Below are positions 8,457 to 14,540 of a stretch of 14,540 nt of DNA, in pieces. The notes under the pieces were generated by a model. The model worked only from the letters and a program-made list of their open reading frames with translations. It did not search any database and had not been told where the DNA came from. A program made the position numbers and the translations under genes. Origin of the DNA: Xanthobacteraceae bacterium. Lineage in GTDB: Bacteria; Pseudomonadota; Alphaproteobacteria; Rhizobiales; Xanthobacteraceae. How positions within the stretch are numbered: position 1 is the first letter of the stretch; each line of letters starts with the position of its first letter. The stretch lies in NCBI GenBank assembly GCA_030043175.1, contig JASHYD010001403.1:1-14540 (forward strand), read 5' to 3'.

Positions 8457-8870
8457 TTACTCTGCCGAGAACAGGATTTCTTGCGCGCCGCTCCAAAGCA
8501 CGAGTTCACCCAATGTTCGAAGATTTTCACGCCCCTCTACGATAGTGAGGAAATGGTTGCCCGCAAGCTGTCCGACTTTGCTCGAAAACGAAACGGCGCC
8601 GTATGCGAGCAGGATCTCGGTTTCGCTTGTTCCTCCCGGATAGAGAATAACGTCGCCAGGAGCCGGGTGGCTGGTCGCATTTTCATGCGTGAGTCCGAGA
8701 TCGAGACTGCCGAGCGGGATCCAACAGCCTTCTCCGCTCCAGCGCACATGAATTATTCTCTGCCGATAGGGCAGCATGGATCCAAATTTGGTACAGGTTT
8801 TCGGCGCAGACTCAACTTCCATCCGTGCGCCGAACGTGAACGGGCCCGCGTTGATCCTGATCGCATTCAT
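8457..8870 (-). CDS. DUF3830 family protein (cyclophilin-like fold)
   Basis: 137-residue DUF3830 protein, complete and of normal length. Characteristic stretches are APKTC (22-26), IIHVRWSGEGCWIPLG (39-54), PAPGDVILYPGG (69-80), SETEILLAYG (82-91), GQLAGNHF (100-107) and LVLWSGAQ (123-130). The family is assigned a cyclophilin-like beta-barrel fold; no enzymatic activity is established to my knowledge. It has no signal peptide or membrane segment, so it should be cytosolic. It sits 25 bases after the uraD-uraH fusion and 85 bases before the hydantoinase gene, on the same strand, which points to a part in ureide or hydantoin breakdown, for example handling an intermediate or its stereochemistry. 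That role is inference from position only. The ATG start is fixed by AAGGA 6 bases upstream, not by the in-frame TTG 21 bases earlier. Confidence 0.88.
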   Translation of the reverse strand: MNAIRINAGPFTFGARMEVESAPKTCTKFGSMLPYRQRIIHVRWSGEGCWIPLGSLDLGLTHENATSHPAPGDVILYPGGTSETEILLAYGAVSFSSKVGQLAGNHFLTIVEGRENLRTLGELVLWSGAQEILFSAE

Positions 8871-8876
8871 TGCGCG

Positions 8877-8881
8877 TCCTT
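8877..8881 (-). promoter_or_regulatory. Ribosome binding site of the DUF3830 gene
   Basis: On the minus strand AAGGA lies 6 bases before the ATG at 8870, within the 25-base gap after the uraD-uraH stop. It decides for the ATG over the upstream in-frame TTG. Confidence 0.6.
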
Positions 8882-8895
8882 TTTGTATCAATACG

Positions 8896-9792
8896 CTAGC
8901 TGCCTCGATACGTCGAGAAGCTCCATGGCGTCACCAGCAGCGGAACATGATAATGGGCCTCCGGTTCGGCGACGGAGAACTCGATCGGCACCGATTGCAA
9001 AAACGGAGGATCAGCGGTCGGTATTTTGCGCCGCCCATAATAGTGCCCGACGTCGAAGCGCAGCTCATAGCGGCCAATGGGTATCGGACGATCTGCGATC
9101 AGTAACGAATCAGTGCGGCCGTCGTGGTTTGTCACGGTTTCAATAACCACTCGGCGCGTCCCGTCATCGCTAAGTTCAGAGAGCGTCAAAGGCATCCCCT
9201 GTGCCGGACGACCGTCACAGTTGTCCAGAACATGCGTGGACAGGCAGCCCGTAACCGGTAGTTCATCGGTGGCCTTGACGCGGTCGCTGAGCCGCAACGC
9301 CGCAATGCGCAAAATCTCCGTGAGCGCAGCCTCGAATTCAGCGTCAGAACTATTTTGCAAGCGCCGTCTGTACTGCCCGATTATTGAATCCTTGGTATGG
9401 CGGCGGACGCAAATGATAAACGGCATGCGAAATTTTTGGCGGTACGCCTCGCTGAGCCGTTGAAAGAGCGCGTATTCGGCATCCGATAGTTGATCGAACC
9501 CAGCTCCGCCCTGTTCCAATTTCGATTCCGTCGTGACATTGCCACTCCGTAGAGCTTTTCCAGCGAGGTCCGGATGATGCTCGATTAGAGCTTGTCTGTG
9601 CTCGGGCGGTGCCGCACGCACCGCTGCCGCCATGGCGTCGTTGAGCGAGGCAAGCGTTGCGAAGGGCCGCTGACCAGCAGCGGCGGCCGCAACCCAAGAC
9701 GAGCGTTCGTAGATCCCCGCAAGCGTGGCGACGAACTCATCCGCGGCGGCCGCGTTGAGTTGTTCCAGCGACACTTCTATAGCGGTGATCAT
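8896..9792 (-). CDS. Bifunctional OHCU decarboxylase / 5-hydroxyisourate hydrolase (UraD-UraH fusion)
   Basis: 298-residue fusion covering two consecutive steps from 5-hydroxyisourate to S-allantoin. Residues 1-172 are OHCU decarboxylase (UraD): EHHPDLAGK at 71-79 contains the catalytic histidine (H73), followed by GFDQLSDAEYALFQRLSEAY and MPFIICVRRHTKDSII. Residues about 180-298 are the transthyretin-like 5-hydroxyisourate hydrolase (UraH): STHVLD with H187, GRPAQGMPL, NHDGRTD with R226, HYHVPLL with H280/H282, and the diagnostic C-terminal YRGS (295-298). All expected active-site residues are present. The domain order is that of plant allantoin synthase and of some bacterial fusions. ATG 9792 is preferred; an in-frame TTG 36 bases upstream would add a non-family segment, and neither start has a good ribosome site. 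It is the first gene of the minus-strand operon. No intact urate oxidase is in the window to supply its substrate. Confidence 0.93.
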   Translation of the reverse strand: MITAIEVSLEQLNAAAADEFVATLAGIYERSSWVAAAAAGQRPFATLASLNDAMAAAVRAAPPEHRQALIEHHPDLAGKALRSGNVTTESKLEQGGAGFDQLSDAEYALFQRLSEAYRQKFRMPFIICVRRHTKDSIIGQYRRRLQNSSDAEFEAALTEILRIAALRLSDRVKATDELPVTGCLSTHVLDNCDGRPAQGMPLTLSELSDDGTRRVVIETVTNHDGRTDSLLIADRPIPIGRYELRFDVGHYYGRRKIPTADPPFLQSVPIEFSVAEPEAHYHVPLLVTPWSFSTYRGS

Positions 9793-9869
9793 GGCAGACC
9801 AATTTGGCTCGCAGAGCTGGCGGGGCAATCGGCGGAAAATCCCGCAGCCGCGAAACCAATACGGATGAA

Positions 9870-9894
9870 CCTAAATCCGTGGGTTGGATTTAGG
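9870..9894. promoter_or_regulatory. Perfect 9-bp inverted repeat upstream of the uraD-uraH operon
   Basis: CCTAAATCC (9870-9878) and GGATTTAGG (9886-9894) form a perfect inverted repeat with a 7-base spacer, 78-102 bases upstream of the uraD-uraH start. It lies in the intergenic region, where a regulator for the operon would be expected to bind. A TTGACC that could serve as a -35 lies just outside it on the minus strand (9908-9913), though no good -10 follows. There is no T-run, so a terminator is less likely. The regulator is not identifiable. Confidence 0.4.
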
Positions 9895-10048
9895 ATGGAT
9901 TGGATGAGGTCAAAGTCGGTACTAATCGAAGCCAACCTATCGTCCCCCTAAGGCCCCATTGATCATTGTGACAGAATCTTGCGGGCTGGTTCAAGCCGAA
10001 GTGTTGCTCACTTTATTGGCGATTTCGGTGCTGGCCATGACTGACGCG

Positions 10049-10480
10049 CTACTCGCTTGCCGCCCGAAAGGCGGCGGCGATCCGGTCTGGCGTGGCGCGC
10101 GATACCAAGGTCTCCGCACAGAGGCCCTCGAGTGCATCGCTGATGGCATTGGGGCGGCCGGCGCCGCCGCCTTCGCCGAGACTGCTCTGTTCGAACTCAG
10201 CATAGGGCGAGGGCGTCTCGATGTGGATGACCCGAATGGCGGGAGTCTCAGGCATGCCCGCAACCCCTGAGGCCAGCTGGACAGTCGCCATCAGCCCTCG
10301 AACTCGCGGTGATGCTAAAGCGACGCTGTCACCAGCCGCAAAAGCCGAATTGAAGTCAGCAGTGGATGCTCGATATCGAGGAGCGACATCGTCTCAGGTC
10401 GCGTACGCAACCTCGACGTGCCGCACAACCGGATCAAGCTGCCTCTATGGCGACACCATGCAGAGACGCCATATTCGACC
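10049..10480 (-). pseudogene. C-terminal remnant of a xanthine dehydrogenase-type molybdopterin-binding subunit
   Basis: The best-preserved part, read on the minus strand and ending at a TAG (10049-10051), gives PETPAIRVIHIETPSPY, then LGEGGGAGRPNAISDAL and ATPDRIAAAF. These match the C-terminus of the large subunit of xanthine dehydrogenase-family molybdenum hydroxylases (IEVIHLETPSP..., GVGEGGTIGPPAAIANAV, LTPERV). Upstream in the same frame are stops at 10394-10396 and 10442-10444, around LDPVVRHVEVAYAT and DDVA, which resemble the family's DPETGVVR..YVAVDDVG stretch. A YGVSA near 10461-10476 in another frame resembles the residues before it. The region between is too short and degenerate. 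Only about 100 of roughly 750 codons are traceable, so the gene is dead. Xanthine is a plausible former substrate given the neighbouring purine genes, but the family oxidises many compounds. Confidence 0.62.
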
Positions 10481-10768
10481 GGCACCTGCTGTCCCGCGCC
10501 ACGTCTCGGCGCCGCGGTCCGGAGGTTGTCCGGCTAACGGACAGCATGCTCACCACTGGTCACCTCTCCGTCTCGCCCGCACGCGGCAACGACCGAGCGA
10601 TCATCGACCAGATGAATCGGTCAGCCAGCAGGATTCCGGCCGGCGTTAGCCGTTTGGCGCAAATCGAGCCCAGCGCTGGCATTTTTCCTGCATGGCGTCC
10701 AGCCGGATCGCAAGGGGTTCGCGGCGCGCACTGCGCCATGGGTGCGATTCTAGAGCGGATTGCCGCCC
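10481..10768. other. Intergenic stretch upstream of the ligase operon, nothing recognised
   Basis: No frame here gives a protein that I recognise, and no convincing promoter or repeat is visible. It probably holds the promoter of the ligase operon and possibly further unrecognisable remains of the molybdopterin-subunit gene. The stretch 9793-10048 on the other side of that remnant likewise shows only the inverted repeat at 9870-9894. Confidence 0.4.
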
Positions 10769-12316
10769 ATGTTAATGCACAAGCTCCTCATCGACGCGGC
10801 CGAACGCCGGCCCGACAAGCTTGCCTTGCGTTGGGTCGACCGCGAACGCAGCCTGACCTATGCGCAGGCAGTGGACGCCATGAACCGCATGGCTGGCGCG
10901 CTCCATTCGCTCGGCGTGCGCCCCGGCGACCGGGTGTCAGTGTTCGCGCACAACGGCCTCGACTTTGTGGTCGCCATGCTTGGAACATGGCGGCTCGGAG
11001 CGATCGCTGCGCTGGTCAATGTGCGGTTTGCTGACGATCTCGCCTATTATTTTGCCGATCACACCCCGCGTATCGTCATTTACACTCACGACATGATGAC
11101 GGCGGTCAAAGGCGCGGCTGGCGCCGGACGCGTTGAGCACCTCGTGTGCATGGACGGCCCGCAGGAGGGGGCGCTATCCCTGCCCGATCTGCTCGCGGCG
11201 GGTTTGCCAGCGCCGCCCGATCCCGGCGACGAAAATGCAATCGCCCATTTGTCTTACACCTCAGGTACGACCGGCAAGCCGAAGGCGGCCTGCTTGGCGC
11301 ACGAACCGACGGTCCGTGCCTGCCGATGCATTGCCGAACGCTTGCGAATCAATCACCGCGACGTCTCGTTTGGGCCGACCGCATTGTCGAGCTCCTATCA
11401 GCTGGTCGCCAATCTCCTGCCGCCGCTTGCCCATAGCTGCTCCATTCACATCATGGGCCGCTGGACGCAGAGCACGGGCTTCGACGCGGTCGACGCCGCA
11501 GGGGCCTCGATACTGGTCGGCAATCCGATCGTACTTGACGAAGTGATGCTGGAAAGCCTCAAGCGCGGACGAGCGCCGGGACGCCTCCGCTTGGCGCTCA
11601 CCGGTGGCGGGCCGCTGCCGATGGCATCGAAACGCGCATGGCGCGACGAGTTGGCGATTCCCGTGGTGGAAAGCTACGGGCAAAGCGAGCTTGGCGGCTT
11701 TGTGGCGCTGGGCTATCCCGAGCTCGCGCAAACCGACGCGGAGCTGGCGCGGATCGGCCCGCCCCTGCCTGACAAGGAAGTGCGAATCTTCGGTCCCGAT
11801 GATCGGCCGCTGCCGCCGGGGGAGATCGGCGACATCGTGTTGCGCGGCGGGTTCATGTCCGGCTATTGGGGCCGCCCGGACAAGACCGCGGAGGCCACGC
11901 GCGGCGGTTGGCTGCGCACCGGCGATCTCGGCCTGATGGACCATGACAGCGCCATCACGCTGCGCAGCCGCAAGAGCGAGCTGATCCATGTTGGCGATAT
12001 GGCGTGGTATCCGCGCGATATCGAAGAGGAGCTGTGCGGTCAGCGGGGCGTGCGTCAGGCGGCGTTGATCGGCGTCAAGGACCCGACCGTCGGCACGCGC
12101 CCGGTTGCCTTCATCACCATCGACGCGGGCGCGGCCGTGGATGGACCCGGGCTCAAGCGGGCGCTGGCGGCAAAGCTCCCCTACGATCTCGCGCCGCTGG
12201 AGATCCGCGTTGTCCCCGAGCTGCCGATGACGCCTACCGGAAAAATTTCCAAAGCCGATCTCGCGCTGCAGATGTCGGCCCCTGGTTCAGACGTCAGCGC
12301 GAAGGTCACGACGTGA
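10769..12316 (+). CDS. AMP-forming acyl-CoA synthetase-like ligase
   Basis: 515-residue class I adenylate-forming enzyme, which activates a carboxylic acid as an acyl-AMP and normally transfers it to CoA. The core motifs are in order: P-loop YTSGTTGKPKA at 163-173, YGQSELGG at 303-310, the ribose-binding aspartate in RTGDL (D386), the hinge-side GDMAWYPRDIEEEL and the C-terminal catalytic lysine K492 in PTGKISK. The P-loop ends KPKA instead of the usual PKG, a mild deviation. ATG 10769 is chosen over the TTG at 10760; ATG 10775 is also possible, and a purine-rich AGAGCGG (10752-10758) lies upstream. No signal or membrane segment is present. It is first in a coupled operon with a creatininase-family amidohydrolase and a CocE-type hydrolase, so it probably activates an acid released by those hydrolases. 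The substrate cannot be read from the sequence. Confidence 0.9.
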   Translation: MLMHKLLIDAAERRPDKLALRWVDRERSLTYAQAVDAMNRMAGALHSLGVRPGDRVSVFAHNGLDFVVAMLGTWRLGAIAALVNVRFADDLAYYFADHTPRIVIYTHDMMTAVKGAAGAGRVEHLVCMDGPQEGALSLPDLLAAGLPAPPDPGDENAIAHLSYTSGTTGKPKAACLAHEPTVRACRCIAERLRINHRDVSFGPTALSSSYQLVANLLPPLAHSCSIHIMGRWTQSTGFDAVDAAGASILVGNPIVLDEVMLESLKRGRAPGRLRLALTGGGPLPMASKRAWRDELAIPVVESYGQSELGGFVALGYPELAQTDAELARIGPPLPDKEVRIFGPDDRPLPPGEIGDIVLRGGFMSGYWGRPDKTAEATRGGWLRTGDLGLMDHDSAITLRSRKSELIHVGDMAWYPRDIEEELCGQRGVRQAALIGVKDPTVGTRPVAFITIDAGAAVDGPGLKRALAAKLPYDLAPLEIRVVPELPMTPTGKISKADLALQMSAPGSDVSAKVTT

Positions 12317-13128
12317 AGCTCAAGTCGCACTTCTGGTGGGACCATTCGACCCGCGTGTTTGCCGGGCTCGACATGAGCCAAGTCGTGGCGGTGCAGCCGG
12401 TTGGCGCCGTTGAGCAGCACGGGCCGCATCTGCCGGTGCGCGTCGATGCTGCCATCAATGCCGGGATTGTTGAGCGTGCTGTCGCCTTGATGACGGACGA
12501 TCTGCCTGCGCTCGTTCTTCCCATGATGCCGGTCGGCAAATCGGACGAACATGCAGCGTTTCCCGGCACTCTGACACTCTCCTACGAGACGCTGGCAAGA
12601 GTCTGGTTCGAGCTTGGCGAGAGCGTGCACCACGCGGGCTGCCGCAAGATCATCTTCTTCAACTCTCATGGCGGCCAACCGCAGATTGCGCAAATTGTCT
12701 GTCGCGAGCTGCGCGTCAAGCTCGGCATGTTAGCGGTGGATTGCATGTGGTCGCGCACAATCGATAAGTCTGACCTGTTCGCGGCGAGCGAACTTAAGCA
12801 CGGCATTCATGGCGGCGAGGTCGAGACCAGCATCATGCTGCATCTGCACCCTAATCTGGTCGACATGGGGAATGCCGAGAATTTCGTGCCGCTGTCGCTG
12901 CAGATGGAGCGGGAGGGGAGCCTGTTAACGCCGGAAGGCCTGGTCGGCTTCGGTTGGCAGGCACAGGACCTGGAGCCGTCCGGCGCCTGCGGCGATGCCG
13001 CGTCGGCGGACGCCACGCGGGGTGCCATCCTGCTGGAACGGGCCGCAGCGGCGCTGGTGCGGCTGATCAGGGAGGTCGCGCAGTTTCCGCTAGAGCGGCT
13101 TGGCGCGCGGCAGGCCGGGCGTGGGTGA
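12313..13128 (+). CDS. Creatininase family amidohydrolase
   Basis: 271-residue member of the creatininase/MftE family of metal-dependent amidohydrolases. Family residues sit at the expected positions: E34 and H36 in GAVEQHGPHLPV, D45 in VRVDAAI, H119 in FFNSHGG and a glutamate in HGGEVETS (E169). The family includes creatinine amidohydrolase, formamide hydrolases of flavin-like pyrimidines, mycofactocin peptidase and an inosose hydrolase, so the exact reaction is open; cleavage of a C-N amide bond is likely. The GTG start overlaps the ligase stop by 4 bases (GTGA), indicating translational coupling. The frame is open further upstream, but the family begins near FWWDHS, so the GTG is well placed. 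The product is cytosolic. Confidence 0.88.
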   Translation: MKLKSHFWWDHSTRVFAGLDMSQVVAVQPVGAVEQHGPHLPVRVDAAINAGIVERAVALMTDDLPALVLPMMPVGKSDEHAAFPGTLTLSYETLARVWFELGESVHHAGCRKIIFFNSHGGQPQIAQIVCRELRVKLGMLAVDCMWSRTIDKSDLFAASELKHGIHGGEVETSIMLHLHPNLVDMGNAENFVPLSLQMEREGSLLTPEGLVGFGWQAQDLEPSGACGDAASADATRGAILLERAAAALVRLIREVAQFPLERLGARQAGRG

Positions 13129-14540
13129 GCGGTTGTTGCCGGTCTGCGCGCCTCAGCGCACGAGCCTTCGCCTGTCTGACGGTGTCGAACTGGTCGCCGA
13201 CATCTATCGTCCGGATGCGCCGGGGCGCTTTCCGGTCCTGCTGATGCGCCAGCCCTACGGACGAGCCATCGCGTCGACGGTGGTGCACGCGCACCCTACC
13301 TGGTTTGCCGCCCACAGCTACGTGGTGGTCATCCAGGACGTGCGTGGACGCGGCGGCAGCACTGGTCGGTTTCGCGTGCTCGCGGACGACGCCGATGACG
13401 GCGCAGCGACCTTGGCGTGGGCGGCCGACCTCTCTGGCGCTGATGGGCGGGTCGGGACCTATGGTTTCAGCTATCAGGGCATTAATCAGTTCCTTGCCAT
13501 GGCCGGCGCCAGACGCGCCGGGACCAAGCGGCCGGATGCGACCGCGCCCGCCATGGCGGCATGGACGGTGCGCGATGACTGGGTTTTCGAGGGAAATGCG
13601 TTGCAATTATCCGGACAACTCGGGTGGGCCTGCCAGATGGCTGCCGAGCAGGCGCGGCTCACCGGCGACAAGCAGGCTTTCGACGCGCTGGCGGCCGCGG
13701 CACGTGCCTCGCCCTGGGCTGGGCCCGATCCGGTCCGTCCCGCCGCGCTCACTCAACATGGCTACCATTCCCACTGGGCCGAATGGCTTGCCGATGCGCC
13801 GGACACATGGAAACGCATCGCGCCCGCGGCGGCGCTGCGCGAGGATTCGCTCGACGTGCCTGCCCTGCACATCGGCGGCTTTCTCGACGTCATGCTTGAG
13901 GGAACGCTCGCGTCCTATCAGGCGTTCGCAGCAGCCGGGGCCGCCCCTCAGCGCCTCCTGATCGGGCCGTGGCTGCATATCCCGTGGGGGCGCCACGTTG
14001 GTGCGCTTGACCTCGGCGAGGAGGCTGTGACGCCGCTCGACCACGAGCTGATCGCGTTTTTCGATTTGCACCTCAAGGGTATAGGGACACCAGGCGCATC
14101 CGTCCGCCTGTTCGACATCGGAGCGAAACGCTTTCTCAACTTCGACAGTTTTCCGGCGCCCGAGCCACAGAACCTGTTTCTCGCCTCGAACGGCCTCGCC
14201 GCCACGACATCGACCGACGGCGTGCTCGCATTGGCACCCGGCGCGCCCACTAGCGATGTCGTGGTGCACGATCCTTGGCGGCCGGCCCCGGCGATCGGCG
14301 GCCATGTCGGCCAGCCGCTGGGGTTCCAGGACCGCGCCGCCGTCGATGATCGTAGTGATGTTGCCGTCTACACCTCAGCTCCGCTGGAGCATGCGCGCCT
14401 GTTGGCGGGTCGGGTCACCGCCGAGATTCACGTGGACTGCGATCGTCCGAGTCACGATCTCAACTGCACGCTGTCGGTCGTCGGCGCTGACGGCCGGGCG
14501 ATCACGCTCACCGCCGGCCACTTGCGGATTGATCCCGGCG
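13121..14540 (+). CDS. CocE/NonD family serine hydrolase (X-Pro dipeptidyl-peptidase S15-like), 3' end missing
   Basis: 473 codons of an alpha/beta hydrolase of the CocE/NonD family (cocaine esterase, glutaryl-7-ACA acylase relatives), open to the right edge; full members have about 550-650 residues. The catalytic triad is visible: S117 in YGFSYQG, D256 in GGFLDVM and H286 in GPWLHIPWG. VIQDVRGRGGSTG (70-82) is the family's oxyanion-side stretch. The C-terminal jelly-roll (PepX_C) domain begins near residue 383 (HDPWRPAPAIGG) and is cut in its first half (DVAVYTSAPLE, GHLRI). GTG 13121 is the likely start, overlapping the creatininase-family stop by 8 bases; TTG codons at 13133 and 13136 are alternatives, and no clear ribosome site is present. 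No signal peptide is apparent. The family hydrolyses esters and amides; the substrate here is unknown and presumably shared with the two upstream genes. Confidence 0.88.
   Translation, partial: MGERLLPVCAPQRTSLRLSDGVELVADIYRPDAPGRFPVLLMRQPYGRAIASTVVHAHPTWFAAHSYVVVIQDVRGRGGSTGRFRVLADDADDGAATLAWAADLSGADGRVGTYGFSYQGINQFLAMAGARRAGTKRPDATAPAMAAWTVRDDWVFEGNALQLSGQLGWACQMAAEQARLTGDKQAFDALAAAARASPWAGPDPVRPAALTQHGYHSHWAEWLADAPDTWKRIAPAAALREDSLDVPALHIGGFLDVMLEGTLASYQAFAAAGAAPQRLLIGPWLHIPWGRHVGALDLGEEAVTPLDHELIAFFDLHLKGIGTPGASVRLFDIGAKRFLNFDSFPAPEPQNLFLASNGLAATTSTDGVLALAPGAPTSDVVVHDPWRPAPAIGGHVGQPLGFQDRAAVDDRSDVAVYTSAPLEHARLLAGRVTAEIHVDCDRPSHDLNCTLSVVGADGRAITLTAGHLRIDPG

Noticed and set aside
8202..9146. 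Plus-strand open frame (314 codons) across DUF3830 and flanking genes
   Set aside because: It is antisense to three consistent minus-strand genes with family signatures and has no recognisable motif.
12004..12312. Upstream in-frame extension of the creatininase-family gene
   Set aside because: The extension overlaps the C-terminal domain of the ligase, including its catalytic lysine, and reads as shadow sequence; the GTG at 12313 matches the family start.
13607..14305. Minus-strand open frame (232 codons) opposite the CocE-type gene
   Set aside because: The plus strand carries the complete Ser-Asp-His triad of the hydrolase; the minus frame is a mirror of GC-rich codons.

Overview
The window is GC-rich double-stranded bacterial DNA with dense GTG and ATG starts, short gene gaps and overlapping stop/start codons. 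Gene content (uraD-uraH fusion, DUF3830, hydantoinase, 8-oxoguanine deaminase, creatininase-family and CocE-type hydrolases) suggests a soil or aquatic proteobacterium, most likely an alphaproteobacterium. That placement is inferred from gene types and composition; no rRNA or marker gene is present. The first two genes belong to families best known from Planctomycetes, so that end may be transferred DNA or a planctomycete-like lineage.

Region 1 (3-4527, + strand) holds the 3' part of a large DUF1549-LamG-DUF1553 protein and a complete Tat-exported DUF1501 protein. They form the usual two-gene pair, joined by a strong Shine-Dalgarno that overlaps the first stop codon. Region 2 (4527-5459) has no intact gene. 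It carries two decayed genes: a frameshifted planctomycete-type cytochrome c domain protein (4527-5060) and what I read as a broken puuD, the membrane-bound urate oxidase (5131-5380).

Region 3 (5460-9792) is a purine/ureide catabolism module: an 8-oxoguanine-deaminase-like amidohydrolase on +, converging on a minus-strand operon of uraD-uraH fusion, DUF3830 and a dihydropyrimidinase/hydantoinase-type hydrolase. Read as a pathway, the deaminase would yield urate from 8-oxoguanine. The fusion would turn 5-hydroxyisourate into allantoin by way of OHCU. The hydantoinase-fold enzyme could open the allantoin ring. The oxidative step between urate and hydroxyisourate has no intact gene here. Its likely enzyme (PuuD) and a xanthine-dehydrogenase-type molybdopterin subunit (10049-10480, minus strand) are both present only as remnants.

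Region 4 (10769-14540, + strand) is a tightly coupled operon: an AMP-forming acyl-CoA synthetase-like ligase, a creatininase-family amidohydrolase (4-base overlap) and a CocE/NonD-type serine hydrolase (8-base overlap) that runs off the window. Its substrate is unknown. The set looks like a catabolic operon for an amide- or ester-containing compound.
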